NCBI RefSeq assembly: GCF_964275005.1
Contig: NC_092705.1
Coordinates: 8,420,641-8,484,640 of the forward strand
From: Diadema setosum
Taxonomy: Eukaryota > Echinodermata > Echinoidea > Diadematoida > Diadematidae
Direction: 5' to 3'
Length of the DNA: 64,000 nucleotides
A program made the position numbers and the translations under genes. Each line of letters begins with the position of its first letter. The stretch's first letter is position 1. This document shows, in pieces, positions 11,301 through 23,602 of this stretch. Below the pieces are notes generated by a model. That model did no database searches. It saw only the letters and a program-made list of their open reading frames with translations, and was not told where the DNA came from.

Positions 11301-12556
11301 CTTGTCGAGGTACTGACGGACACGCTTTACCGAGTGAAACGTTTTCAGAGTCTTTTTCTTCACTTCTTCTATTTGGGATGTCCACGTTAAACTTCACGAT
11401 AGAAATCCATGAATTAGTTGTCGTCGCTGTTACACACGTTGACACAGACCTACTTTCCCTGTTTATCCCTCAGAAGATTGTCATGACATGCCTTTTGTCA
11501 TATGTTCAACTGATATTTGTTACACCTATTCTTCATCACAGTATGCTGTTCTAAAAAGAAAAAAAAATTTAATAGACATCGGTGAAAATCAGTTTGTGTG
11601 TTTGTTTCTTTGTTAGTTAATGTTTATTACTGAAATCTGAAAAGAAAAAAAAAATCGGGCGTGAATGTTATTGGCAGTAGGTGTGTTTTGTTACGCAACT
11701 GCCGTCTGACGTCTTCATAATCTGAGCAGTTTGTAAACACAAGAGACGTTCGCTGTGACTAGGACACAATGTGATTTTGACAAAAAGTACGAATAATGAT
11801 TTCGGGATGAGGATGAGATGGAGAATGACCAAATCTGAGATGAAGGTTGAAATTTCAGATTTGTTTCCTCTTTGTATGTGGATGGGCTTGATGTTTTGTG
11901 CATTCGTGTGTCATTTTACATGTACGCAGGGCATTCTGTTTTTACCTCTCTTTTATCTCACTTTCTGTCTGCTTGTGTAATACATATGTCTCTATCTCTG
12001 TCTCTATCTCTCGCTTGCTCCCTCATGTATTGATCTTTTTCATATTCTCCCAGACACAATATACACACTCTTTCTTTACATCTTCTGTCTCCACTGAATC
12101 AGGCTGAACGAGAGAATCGCACATCATCTCTTATATATACATTGTACATGAAAGTCCAATTTATTTCACGACGCGGTTTACAGTGTTGTAATTTGTAATG
12201 AAAACTTCATACAATCTAAGCATAAAAATGATCATCATGCAAGCAGAGTTTCAACGATTATTAGAAGCAAAACTAAACTTCTAAATTTCGAATAATTCAA
12301 AATGATGGAAAATGTTTATTCCGCGTAATATTTCTAAACCAAAAACGAAAATGAGACGTTTATCATGTAGGCCTACTAAACATGGTAATATCACAGATGG
12401 ACTATGCTGTTACAGCATTGTTCTTCCATATTTAAGACGAGCTTGATTATATTGATACCATTTTTTTACCGAATACTTCAGTCCCAGCAGAAATAATGTT
12501 ATTTATGATGAAAAGATACCTATAATCTCAGTGAGCGAAAGTGTGTGGTACGCGTT
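11300..12556. other. Intergenic, no gene recognised
   Basis: AT-rich DNA with polyA and CT-rich patches (for example TCTCTATCTCTGTCTC near 11990). No supported gene or element. Confidence 0.3.
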
Positions 12557-12560
12557 TTAA

Positions 12561-13120
12561 AGGGAACACAAACCCAAAGAGCAATGTGGATTGAGTAAAA
12601 GCAGTAACATTAGTAGAACACATCAGTGAAAGTTTGAGGAAAATCTGACAATCGATGCAAAAGTTATGAATTTTTTAAAGTTTTGGTGTTGGAACCGCTG
12701 GATGAGGAGACTACTAGAGGTTATGACGTATGAGAGGACCACAATATAAAGAAAATATAAAAGGAATTCCACAAAAAATTCACTTTTCTAGCAAAATGAA
12801 AGAGTTCTTGACTAACCGCTTTCAGAAAGCAGGGGGAATAAGTGCTACCCCTAACATATGTCAGTATCAAGCTGACGGAGTGTGTAATTTTCATAAAAAA
12901 TGAATTTTTATTGAATTCCCTTTTTATTTTCTTTATATTGTAGTCCACTCATACGTCATAACCTCTAGTAGTCTCCTTACCCAGCAGTTGCAACACCAAA
13001 ACTTTAAAAATTCATAACTTTTGCATTGATTGCCCGATTTTCCTCAAACTTTCACTGATGTGTTCTACTAATACTACTGCTTTCACTCAATCCACATTGC
13101 TCTTTGGGTTTACTTTCCCT
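12561..13120. mobile_element. TTAA-flanked MITE, copy 2
   Basis: 560 bp between TTAA at 12557-12560 and 13121-13124. Ends are AGGGAACACAAACCCAAAGA and its near reverse complement. Shares the internal blocks of the 7906-8470 copy: ATTAGTAGAACACATCA, AAGTTTGAGGAAAAT, AAAAGTTATGAATT, and the (TA)TGA(C)GTCATA core near 12722 and 12952. Confidence 0.7.
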
Positions 13121-13124
13121 TTAA

Positions 13125-14510
13125 GTCTAGTCTCACAAATTTTTACGTTCTCTGAACTAGTTACAGTCAACTTGTTGAGTACACCTGTTATGTTACATCG
13201 CTGCAAGAACGCAGTCCAACTTCAATAGCCTTTTGACTTGGCCACAGGGCCGAGTATTCTAAGAAACGACTGACATTCAAGACTGTTCACTGAAGGGCTA
13301 CATATAACCACTTTAATAGATCTTGAGTCTCTTCTTTTTTCAGTCGCTTCTTCATCATATATGCATAGCTCCGAAACGTACCACACGCCTTCCTTAAATC
13401 TCCGCAAAACTGTGTTGAAGTCTGTGTTGAAGCATACCCTCCGTCCGGAATATGTAAAAACGAAATCCTCAAAGATTGGGACTGACTCCATGCACGTTTT
13501 ACACGCAGGAAACCAACCATGGGTTATTAAGCGTCATTGCAACGATAATCACGTTGGACGATAACCTCCAGGTCACTACAAGTACGATAAGAGATTAGTA
13601 TTCTTTTGAGTTGATATCTAAGCCCGACACTAAGCTGGCTGTTCCATTGTAAGAAAAAACTAACGAATAAAGATTATTGCTGCGATTACAAACATAAAAC
13701 CCATTAGTTCGAACTGAAACAGCGTCAACGCAAGCTTGTAATAGTCCCCTACTAGTGCATGGACGAAGTGGATTTCATATGCTCAGCAATTTATTTTCCC
13801 TCATTTGTACAATCGTAATAGCCCAGAGTGACATTTTCTGTTGACTGTACAGAGAAGGAGTCAGAGCAAACGTAGCAGGTATAGCCTCGTTGAACAAGTT
13901 TGAGTGAAGCTTTAAACATCTGACATGTAGACATCTTACATTTTTGGACTCTGAAACTTTTTTTGAAAAGTCCTTGGTGATGGTAAGTATGTGCAAAAAT
14001 ATTATGACCGTTATACGAAAAACTATGCGCTTATCACAGATATACCGTACAATTTCTTTGTTAGAGTTTGTATGATCAAATCCACCTGTAGTTGTTATTG
14101 GATGTGATGTTCTCCAAGTTGAAATGTAGTGTTGCATGCATTATGTGGTAAAGAACTCTTTCCAAACTCATAAGTTCTCGAAAATGAAAAGTCTGCAGCT
14201 CCCAAAATACAATGGGGATTCACTACGGTTCACCTCTGAATATTAGGTTGACCGTCGGAAGTGGGAGTCAACAACTAAAACCTGTATTGGAACCGGAAGT
14301 ATTCATGTAATGTGCTTTGATACACGAACAATATCATGATAAGTGCGATGGCTACGTAACCCCAACAGTATAGCAAGAAGATAATTTAATTTGAACAGAA
14401 CCCAATTTTTAAAGTTCCAATAGGGACACACGAACTTTAATCAGAGGGATTTAATATCATTGCATAAGACAGTATAAGCAACAAATAAACATTCGCTGTT
14501 TTTATTTTTC
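13125..14510. other. Intergenic, upstream of the 14.8-kb gene
   Basis: No convincing exon. Frames of 60-120 residues on both strands lack recognisable motifs. The stretch ends at a strong acceptor-like site (TTTTTATTTTTCAG, ending 14513), which probably starts the 5' UTR exon of the next gene. Confidence 0.3.
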
Positions 14511-14810
14511 AGGCTTGAAATGCAAGCAGGAGTGTCGGCCCAAGGGACAACCCAAGATATGTGGTGGAAACTTGTATACGCCGCATGTCCAACTTAACAG
14601 CCATTGATTTCACCGTCACCGAAAAGATTTCCTAGTTGTTCACCTGTCCTCAGCGGCTGCCTCAACATCAGCATCGTCCCTTAACTCTGTGTGTGCTTTG
14701 AGTGCTGATTGGCACAAAAACCACAGAGCGTTGTCCACACTGTCCAAAGTGCCTGACACAGAAAGGGTTATACCTGTCGCAATGGTGTGATTGATTGGCG
14801 AAGTACCATC

Positions 14811-15380
14811 ATGTCAGACGACCGATTCATAATCGCGGCTGAGGAAGACAAGGACTATGGGAGAGCCACTGTGGAGAGGTTCTTTAGAGAACACTGCAGG
14901 GCCAGCCTGGAACGGCTTGGCCGTCTGGACCTGGACTGTTGGGCCGTAACGAGAAGAGTTGTGAGTTTCCTCACGAAGGCCGCGCCGAATTCTGCACCGA
15001 AACGAGTCCGATGGAGCGTGGTCAACCCCTTCGCGGACCCGCGCAGCGACCCGGAGGATAACCGAATATCGCACTGGGTAATCGAATGGAACGGCCGTGT
15101 CGTTGACGCGACGGTGCTTCAGTTCTACGACCTCGGAGATCTACTCAGTGCTGAGGGACAGGCCGCCTTCAAGCGGCGATGCTACTGTGAGGCCGGAACT
15201 GTCATGGCCTTTAGAGGCTGTTCAGAAATTCATCCCCCGTGGATCCGCGCCACCATCGCGGGCGGACGGGCGTACGAAGATTTCGCACGTAACATTTTGG
15301 CAAGCCCGTATTTCTACGGGAGGGAGCGCGACCACCCTCTGTTCGTTCACGCAAAGGTCATAAGGCCGAGGATAAAGTAG
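14811..15380 (+). CDS. Papain/transglutaminase-fold-like protein, intronless
   Basis: Start chosen at the ATG at 14811 (A at -3; the frame extends 24 bases upstream only by using GTG), giving 189 residues. A splice acceptor at 14513 suggests a 5' UTR exon; two very short upstream frames precede the start. The layout Cys (in LDLDCWAVTRRVV, residue 43), His (in RISHWVIEWNG, residue 88) and Asp (in RVVDATVLQF, residue 99) resembles the Cys-His-Asp triad of papain-like and transglutaminase-like domains, where a His-Trp-Val ... Asp-Ala/Leu-Thr ... Gln-Phe block is common, notably in bacterial small proteins. No signal peptide or membrane segment is visible. The gene is clearly more GC-rich than its flanks and has no intron in the coding part, which fits horizontal acquisition or retroposition. 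Substrate and role are unknown; the fold assignment is inference. Confidence 0.55.
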   Translation: MSDDRFIIAAEEDKDYGRATVERFFREHCRASLERLGRLDLDCWAVTRRVVSFLTKAAPNSAPKRVRWSVVNPFADPRSDPEDNRISHWVIEWNGRVVDATVLQFYDLGDLLSAEGQAAFKRRCYCEAGTVMAFRGCSEIHPPWIRATIAGGRAYEDFARNILASPYFYGRERDHPLFVHAKVIRPRIK

Positions 15381-15384
15381 TGAA

Positions 15385-15990
15385 TTATCATCGAATGAAG
15401 AGATTCGTCAAATCTTATTATTTCTGTCCAGAATTCCTGTCCAGTAAACTTAGGTTTCATTGGAAATCTGTAAATCGACATATCAGAGAAAAATATTTAC
15501 TTAGATTGTAGATATTCAATATAGTACCTACACCGTTAGTCATTATTTTGTAATTTTCTTGCCGATATCAGGTTATCAACATACTATTCCATTGCTGGAG
15601 AGCCTACTTCATAGACTTGTTCACTAAATGGCTTATTTACTGAATGCCAATACATTAATTGTAGATCTCAATAGAGTACCTACCTTTCTTGCCGATATCA
15701 GGTTATCCACAAGCTATTCACTAAATGGCTTATTCATTAAATGGCAATATATTTATATTTCAACTATTACAACGCTTTTTACTGGATTTGCACAATCACG
15801 CTTTTTCAGTCTCGTGAACTACTACAGGTATTAAACATTGTATTGTGGTTGCAGTGATCCCTGCTGTATCATTTTCATGAATATTTTCTGCATGGAGGTT
15901 ATATTGTGACAGCTAGGTAAAGGTGCATGGTCCCCGTGTTTTAGTCAAATGCGTACGCGGGCGCGCGGCGCAAGTTTCCTATTGACCGAT
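15385..15990. other. AT-rich flank with a short direct repeat
   Basis: Probable 3' UTR or intergenic DNA. The block containing AGAT.TCAATA.AGTACCTAC and CTTGCCGATATCAGGTTATC occurs twice, at about 15508-15580 and 15663-15705. No gene seen. Confidence 0.35.
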
Positions 15991-17024
15991 TCAATATGTT
16001 GATATGTTGGGAATGTCAGATTTGTGGTTTAAATGCGAAACGACAAATAGTACTTGGATAAAATGTTCAATTGATCAACGTTTGAAAGATTGTTTGTCTC
16101 AAAACTGGTACTCTGCTATGTATAATAATCCTCAATGCATTAACTACAGAATCTTTAAAAAGTCTCTTCAATTAGAAAAATTTATTATTGATCTTCCTAA
16201 AAAATATCGAATACGTTTTTGTAGATTCCGCTGCCAAAATCATCGTCTTCCTATAGTTACAGGGAGATATGAGAATGTTAAGAGAAGTAAAAGAGTATGC
16301 AATCTTTGTCAATCACAACTAATTGGAGATGAATTCCATTATTTGTTTGTTTGTCCGGCTTTTTCCACGGAGAGAAAATTGTATCTAGACAGCAACTTCA
16401 CAAAAAGGCCAAATACTTTCAAAATGGAAAAATTATTTAATACAACCAACTTAGGCACACTTTTAAATCTGGCTAAATATTGCAATACCATAATGCTTCG
16501 TTTTAAATCTTCTTTAGTCATGTAATTAATCAAAATAGTTTGACTAATCATCAAGCAATTGTAATTTGTAATACTTTGTAATACTTTGTCGTGTATATAT
16601 TGTATAAAATTTCACAATTATTGTTATTTTTTGTTTTCTGTTGCTGCTGGTGCCCTGTTACGCATCATTGTTTTACTGTTAAAGTTCACCTTTAGATGTA
16701 TTGATATGCCAAATAATTTCACATTATTTCTTATCTAAGGTTATACAAATTGGTTTTCGATATACATAATTTTTTCCTCTATGTGTAAATATGTTTTATA
16801 CTTCAGTGTAAATATGTTTCATCGTATTACTGTGTAAATTAGTTTCAAACTGGATTAAATGTAAATATGTGTAATAGTGTAAAAGTGTTTAAAAAGAAAA
16901 ATCTGCATCAAAGTGTAAATATGTTTCATGTTAATAATTATGTTGAAATTGCGTTCTCCAATACCCTAATGGGGTGACATGAGAATAAAATTACTGTCAT
17001 TACTGTCATTACTGTCATTACTGT
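15989..17024 (+). mobile_element. 5'-truncated LINE (CR1/L2-like) with terminal repeat tail
   Basis: The open frame to the TAA at 16523-16525 is the C-terminal end of a non-LTR reverse transcriptase ORF2. It shows SDLWFKC ... TWIKCSIDQRL, the basic NHRLPIVTGRYENV block, and the terminal Cys-His knuckle (CNLCQSQLIGDEFHYLFVCP, C-x2-C-H-C type). A ~450-base 3' UTR follows and ends in four short tandem units of the ATTACTGTC type at 16991-17024, the terminal microsatellite usual for this LINE group. The coding remnant has no stop, so the insertion is fairly young, but endonuclease and RT core are absent and it cannot move by itself. Confidence 0.75.
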
Positions 17025-18654
17025 GACGCGCTATGTGTATTTTTGGCATGGGCAGCGCCATTACTGCGGTGTATCATCCGACCCCCGACCCCCCTCCTCT
17101 CTCCCCACCCCTCTCACGCGCGCAGAATGAAAAACTGATGCATGGTTGCTTTAGCCAGTGGGCATCTCGTACTGAGTGCGCGAATGCTTGCTTAGTGCGC
17201 GAACCTTTGTTACAAGTGCGCGATAAACATGTTGCCCGTGGGGTGGGGGAGAGCAGGGGGGTCGGCTGAGACACCGCAATTTGAGCTCATGGCTGCGCCC
17301 AGTGCCATAAAATGTCTGCTGCCCTCAACGAACCCGAATCGGTCAATAGAGACGTATGCTATCGACTCCTCTTTAGCGCTTACACTGTGGCCCACTTCCC
17401 CGAGTCCGAAGAAGTCCGATTCACTGTAGTTACTGTGGTCCGATCACAGTTCGGCTCATGATTCGGCTGAGGAGGGTGGGGGGTATGACAGCTTTAGCAA
17501 ACTTCTTTTGTGATGTCATAATAACAAGCACATATGCACGCACCCTGGCATTACTACAGACTGCGCGATAGATCGATGCGCAGAGAAGACAACGAAGGCA
17601 ACGTTACTTAGCAACACCTACGCGCTTTACTCTTGATGACAGCTCAACTTCAGCAATTTTCGTATCAATGCTAACGGTGATCGGCAGTATCGTCAACAGC
17701 CCCCTCTACACTACCGGGACTATGCACCTTTAACTGGTCTATTTGCTGCAACGTCTGACATCGGTGCTATAATAGTGTTGAATAGATTTGTATCCTTTTT
17801 TTTATTTATTTATCCACCACTCATGGGATGGAGGGTCCTTTCAGCAAGCTGCAGTTTTTTCAAAGGAGTCCAACAACCTTGTCTCAACTTGCTCAGCTGC
17901 ACAGAGACAACTTAGGTTTGTCATGCATTCAGGCTGTCATTAGTGAGCTTTCACAAACACGACGCGGCCGCCAGTTGAGCGTGCCGTGTGCAAATTTGCT
18001 TCTGCGCATGCTCAAATCCGTAAAATATCCCGTCCTGGAAAACGAGAACGGTTCTCGGCCAAACTAGCGTCCGGTTCCGATGTTGGACACGACTGAGCAG
18101 CCAGCCAATCAGCGATCTTGTCATGCGTGTCGGTCATACACTGCGCGACTGTTTTTGTTTGACACATTTAAACCCAAAATCCCGACGTCTTCCTCTACCC
18201 AGAAAAGCGAAACTGCTTAGATGATGGGGACGGGAGTCCGAGTGCGGGGACTGTCACAGCCGATTGCTTTCGCGTCCTCTCGGTCTTCCCGTCGTGTAGC
18301 AAATTCTCCCTATTGAGATCGGTATGAGGCCGGTCGTCCAACCCTACTGGAAAGAACACAGTGTCCAACAGTATGTTCAAAGTGTGTTCACACAGTTGAC
18401 TATGTGAAAACGCTCGAATTTAACAGTGTGAAGATGATTTTGCACTGTGGTGTGGTTTTCACAGAGTGTTCATATAGTAATGCTTTGTTTCACACAGTGA
18501 ATTGATGACTCACATTGTGTTCACACTGTAACGGACAAAATTCGGGAACTGAATTCTGGTAATTCCGTTGTGAGTTATGTTTTTGGGTAATTGTGTTTTG
18601 GCTCTGATTTAGTTTTGGTTTTGTTTTACTCGCAAAGTCTCATCACAACCTTGA
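17025..18654. other. Intergenic, GC-rich patches, no gene recognised
   Basis: Includes a C-rich stretch near 17088-17110, repeated GTGCGCGA words at 17170-17225, and a cluster of CACAGTGT/TTCACAC words at 18357-18533 that partly fold back on each other. A 61-residue minus frame at 17210-17395 has normal composition but no splice context I can defend. Confidence 0.3.
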
Positions 18655-19200
18655 GTAACATGCATGGTATCCTATTATACAACGTCCTAGTAGATCCTTG
18701 TAATTTGATTGGAGGATTGTTGGTAACGTGATATTCAATAAGTGCTCCATTCAACGCGCCGTGCAATTTTGGTTCTATTTTTGCGTGCAACTTGGTTCGA
18801 TTTTTTTCGTTCTATTCCACGGTTCGAGAAATTGTACCGTACTGCATGTACTGTGTGTTGCATATTGAGGATCGCATGCAGCTAGCGCAGACAACTACTG
18901 TACGTGTGCGGTACATGCATGCGCGTATGTAGGCCTACGTAGTGCTAGTGTACGAGCGCTAGCTGTGACCTGTATCTACACTGATTGCACAAGCCAGAAA
19001 GAGAATCGCAGTGGATCCACATGTAAGTATGGCTATATTTTTCATACATAATTTTTATATAGACTTCTAGGCCTACTTAGACCTACCCAACAATCCTCCA
19101 ACCAAATAACAAAGATCTACTTGGACGTTGTATAAAACAAATAGTGTATGGTCTTTACTCGTGCAATGGAACGAGATTTCGCACTCATGACCATTCACTA
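18655..19200. repeat. Inverted-repeat element, family unknown
   Basis: TATACAACGTCC.AGTAGATC and TTGGAGGATTGTTGG at 18675-18723 recur as the reverse complement at 19085-19138, and weaker similarity continues outward on both sides (ACTCG..., GAGTAA...GG). The central part is CpG-rich. This looks like a DNA transposon remnant of about 0.5 kb; exact ends are uncertain. Confidence 0.4.
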
Positions 19201-21284
19201 TTTGTATATTATTGTCTCTGTGCAGGTGAGCAGGGAGAGACAAAGTATATTCCATTAGGTGAATCATTCCGAAACAAAACAGAACAAAAAGACAAGCAGT
19301 CACCGCGTGAAGCAGACGTTTCCAAAATGTTGGATGTGTCTTTCGCACATAGGACAAAAACACGAAAGTATTAGCAGTTTATATCCTCGCAATATACACC
19401 ATCTAATTTATCTGTTCAATGCAAAGTATGTTGCTGCTTTACTTACTTAATCAATCATGTACAGTAGTATTTGTTCAAGCCGTTCAATGCAAAGTATGTT
19501 ACTGCTTTATTATATACAGTAGTTATAGTCTACTGCAGATTATTTACTGCATTACCATCTACACATTCCCTTCTCTGTGCTTGTATATAGATTTCATCCT
19601 GTTCAGCGTCAAATATTTACGGTGCTAATATATCACTGTATACTACTTGTACCGTATGTCCAAAAAAAGATTACAACGGGAACCTTTGCGATGATAACTC
19701 TAAAATAGAAAACCAATCCAAATACAATTTCAGAGTATGAAACTATGACTTAATACCCACATCTTATAGAAAACCCAATCCGATTTGCTTCAGTGTTCAA
19801 AGAGAAATGAGGAATTTTGTAGAGCATGTCAGGAATCTCTTCCCTCCAAAGTCCGTCCATTGTGTTCACACATTATGCAGTTCCGAGAGCATCCAAGTGC
19901 TAAACTTGGAAGAATCAGACCCATGATATGCTTTACAAATATCCTCATTTCTCTGTAACCACCTAACCACACTGAATAGAGCTTTCTCCAAAATATATTT
20001 AAGATGTTATATTTTAACACCCTGAAGTAGCATTTAGACAGTTTGATCATATTGATCGTTATCAATGCGAAAATCTGATTGTAATTTTTTTGGGGGGGAC
20101 ATACTGTATTACGTATTCGCAATAATCTTATATTCCGGTGTAAATCATGTTTGTCTCCATTTGCTACCATTTACCGCAAGACGCAATTTATAATCATCGT
20201 ACCTTGTAGCCTAAACGTGTCTATCGTAACTTCTATTTTAGCAGTGCTCATTCGTTCTGACTTTAATAGACATCAATGCAATGTACGAACACTAATTTTG
20301 TGTGGCAAGATACCAATACTGTACAATGTACGAACATTCGTTTGACATGACACCAATGCAATGTACGTCGTCATATTCCTTTTTCAATTGAATTCATTTG
20401 AACTTATATTATTAGCCGCAGTTGAAGTGTGAAAAGAATACTCACGTGCAGCGACATAATAATTATGTATTCTTCCTCCTTCGTCGTCTTGTATCTCTTT
20501 CATTGAGCATGTAATTTTTGTTTGTTTCATATTCCACATTTCCAATGGGAGACATTTTACAATCCGATAATAGGCCAACCTCAGATATTAGGCCGTCTGT
20601 GAGTTCTGCAAACGCGTGAGAATAACACTTGATGTGAACACGGGCCTCTTCCGCATTCCCGTTCGTGTTGCAGCAGCGAGAGTGGGGACGTCACAAAAAT
20701 AACCGCAATTGATGACAAACAATTCCTTAATTGCAGAACATTTTCCACAATACTCGCTATTCAGAGAAGCTTTTTTTTACCTCATTATATGGAATGTATA
20801 AGAGTTATGCCTGATTGGCGAAGAATGGTGACGATTCAGCACTTGTGAATACAACTGTATATGGCATTACAATATTGTATATGATTATGACTCTCGACAT
20901 GCTTCGTATGACGTTTTGTTGTTGTACGATCATCACTCGTGTCTTCTGGAATAAAGCTTCCATTCTGTATAACAAAACAAGTAGTATTCTTCATTTACAC
21001 TTCAAATTTCTTATTCTGTTGTGTCTTTATTTTGTCCTTTGCAGATGCATCAGAGAATCCAGGCGGCTTCATGTAATGGAGCTATTTCAGAGCAAGATCC
21101 AATTTGTTGAGGAGTATCGAAGTAATCAGAGTTGTTATTACATGTACTTGTCATTTAATCAGTTTGCATTTATATCTTCATTATGATTAGCATGCTATTG
21201 TTATCACTACCGTCAAAACAGTGCATGAATAGCAATTTATATGAATGATAGGGTAAAACAGTTCAAATGTTGCAATGCTCTCTT
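19201..21284. other. Intergenic, no gene recognised
   Basis: AT-rich DNA with a few short frames. A small duplicated word (GTTCAATGCAAAGTATGTT.CTGCTTTA) is seen near 19415 and 19480, and AATGTACGAACA repeats near 20280 and 20330. Nothing coding can be supported. Confidence 0.3.
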
Positions 21285-21530
21285 CAAAGAAACGTACAGG
21301 CCAACATCTGCCTGCCGTGGTATTTGTACCACATTTGCTCCTGCTATAATTGCTCCCATGAAATATCTTCACTCTAAACCAAACATAAATTCTACTCACA
21401 AGCATTCCCCTAACCCTAGTCCTCACATGAAATTAAACCTGACACCCTAACACAACCCTAATTCTAACCCTAAGTCCTTGGAGAAAATAAGACCGGAGCA
21501 ACTGTCGAAGGAACATATGTCGCGTCCCCG
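21285..21530. repeat. Dispersed-repeat-like block with telomere-like words
   Basis: Degenerate CCCTAA words cluster at 21411-21473 (CCCCTAACCCTAGT, ACCCTAACACAACCCTAA, TCTAACCCTAAG). They are bracketed by CATTTGCTCCTG / AATTGCTCCCATG on one side and GGAGCAACTGTCG on the other. The bracketing GGAGCAA/TTGCTCC words suggest a short inverted-repeat element rather than a true internal telomere. Confidence 0.35.
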
Positions 21531-21601
21531 CCTGCCGTATAGGCATTCATTAAACCCATCGCCGCGAGAGAACAGGGTGCGAGATCCAGTGCTGAAGGTC
21601 C

Positions 21602-22693
21602 CTAGGTGGCGCTATCTAATGTACCCTGACCTGTTTCAGTAGTTCCCGATTTCTGCCTGTCCCTGTCTCGTTCGGCAAGGAACCGCGCAAGGAATCGGGA
21701 CGGTTGGGGAATTTCGCGCCAGCGTCCCCGAAGCATGCAGCCCATGACGACCTTGAAGTGAGGGTGCTTCCAGCCATAGATCATAGGGTTGATGATGCTG
21801 TTGAACACAACGAGCGTCCCGGCTACGTAGGTTGAGACGAGTAGAACGTCCGAATGCTGGATGCTCCTTCCCCGCAGGACCCCGACAGCCACGTACACCA
21901 CCGCGGCGGGGCTGAGACACAGGATATAGCAGCACACCACGCACAGCATGTTCTTTGTGATGATGAGCTCGATGTTTCTTTGGCGAGAGTCACCACAAGA
22001 TCTACCCAAGGCGATGGCGCTCTTTTTAACGTGCCTGAATATCAGTCCATAACACACAAATGTGATAACGAAGGCTATGAATGCGGAGGCGGCATACAAG
22101 CCGGCGAAAAGTTTTCCCTTCGGGTGGGCAAAGTCGTAGACACAGAGCCGAGAATAATTGTCGTACCCCAGACGACCGTGTCCAGACAGTTGAGGAATGA
22201 CCAGGGTGACTGTGGGATAGAGCCAAGAGAAAACCACCATGCAGCTGACATTCCGGGCAGAGAAGATGCGCCGGTAGGTTTGCCGGGGCTTGGTGATGAG
22301 CACGCAGCGACTGAGGGCAATGAGCATGATGGTGATCACACTGCAGACTGCTGCATCGAGAGTAAGGGCCGCGATCAACTGACAGGTGGCGCGCGGCAGC
22401 GGCCAGCCACCCGGGCTCACCAGCCCGGCCGCCTGGAACGGTAGAACGAGACAGATCACGATATCGCCGGCGCTGAGGTTGACGATCAGAAGACTCGTCA
22501 TCGTCTGAAGTTTTCTCGAAAGTGCGATCGCGAGGAAGACCAGAAGATTCCCGACAATCCCGACGATGGCGAGTACACACAATATGCTCGCTCGTAGTAT
22601 GTAGTCTCCTGGGCTTTCCAGGAAACCCGCCGTTACATTCGCAGTCACTTCAACTTTGTCATTGATGACATCAGCAACTTCAACTTGATCCAT
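21602..22693 (-). CDS. G1: class A (rhodopsin-type) GPCR
   Basis: 363 residues in one coding exon. The start is supported by a good acceptor (TTTTGCTCTCAG) eight bases upstream, so a 5' UTR intron is likely. Seven hydrophobic segments fall at about 34-58, 68-92, 105-128, 148-168, 195-218, 245-268 and 285-307. Family marks: GN at 48-49 in TM1; NLSAGD at 72-77, with the TM2 aspartate kept; Cys 104 and Cys 184 for the TM3-ECL2 disulfide; NPMIY at 302-306 in TM7; an N-glycosylation site at Asn 19. The E/DRY triplet is Ser-Arg-Cys at 128-130, and TM6 has no CWxP but a Cys-rich CVVCCYILCLSP. It shares the tail motif REIPQPS with G2-G5, so it is an older paralog. Acts at the plasma membrane as a G-protein-coupled receptor; ligand unknown. 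Confidence 0.9.
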   Translation of the reverse strand: MDQVEVADVINDKVEVTANVTAGFLESPGDYILRASILCVLAIVGIVGNLLVFLAIALSRKLQTMTSLLIVNLSAGDIVICLVLPFQAAGLVSPGGWPLPRATCQLIAALTLDAAVCSVITIMLIALSRCVLITKPRQTYRRIFSARNVSCMVVFSWLYPTVTLVIPQLSGHGRLGYDNYSRLCVYDFAHPKGKLFAGLYAASAFIAFVITFVCYGLIFRHVKKSAIALGRSCGDSRQRNIELIITKNMLCVVCCYILCLSPAAVVYVAVGVLRGRSIQHSDVLLVSTYVAGTLVVFNSIINPMIYGWKHPHFKVVMGCMLRGRWREIPQPSRFLARFLAERDRDRQKSGTTETGQGTLDSAT

Positions 22694-22702
22694 TGTATTC
22701 CT

Positions 22703-23602
22703 GAGAGCAAAATACAGTAGGAAATTGTTAATGGGCCTATATTACGTACGCAAAGGGACCTACAAACATGACGCCAATGTTTGGTTTGTTTCGCTCGTGG
22801 CCCGCTTGGGCATGAAAGTCATTATTAAATTTGACGTGTAGGTGAACAGGGAAAGAACTATAGAGACGATAAAGAAAAGGAAACATAGTCTTTTTTGAAA
22901 CTTACCTGCCCAATCGAGCCATCAAATAAAACATATGCGTTATGGAAATTTGGTTTATGGCTTCAGGTAACCGGGCCATCGCCAATGTCGAGCTCTGCTT
23001 ATATGTGTATGTACTTCTGTATGTGTGTGTTTGTGTGTGTGTGTGTGTGTGTGTATCTATATATATGTATATGATGTATATATCCATATATATATATATA
23101 TATACAGAGAGAGAGAAAGATTTTAAAATAATACAGTAGTTTAGACTACATGAAAGTAAGGAATTGAATTTTGGCGTCAGTAATGGATGACAATGCGTCT
23201 TTTGATATCATATTGATCAACCTAATTAATTCTGCTACGACACAGCTGGTGTTAAACGCATTCTGGTTGAGCAATATAAGTTAAGTAAATGACATCAAAA
23301 TACAAGTACGCACGAGTCATTTACGTCTGTTGTATGCACGTGACAGTTGATATGCGTATGTTTAAAGAAGAATCAAAATTTTAATCAGATTTATAGAGAC
23401 AAAAAGGAAATGGTTAGCATTGCAGGAAGTTTTAATATTGGTTTTTCGAAGGATTTCCGTAGAATTTCGAAAGTCAGGGGATTGAAATACTTAAAACTTT
23501 GTCACGAGACCACGTTTTGTGAGGATGTGTCAAACGATTTTTGTATGTGTGTGTGTGTTATATCTATTTTCAGTTCCCGCCTCAAATGTGGAAGTTTAGA
23601 GA
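22703..23602. other. 5' flank of G1
   Basis: Contains the likely leader intron of G1. (GT)n at 23019-23053 and (TA)n at 23085-23104 are the only conspicuous features. No further gene seen. Confidence 0.3.

Noticed and set aside
21854-22580. Long frames antisense or out of frame to G1
   Set aside because: Shadows of a GC-rich receptor coding sequence, without family motifs.
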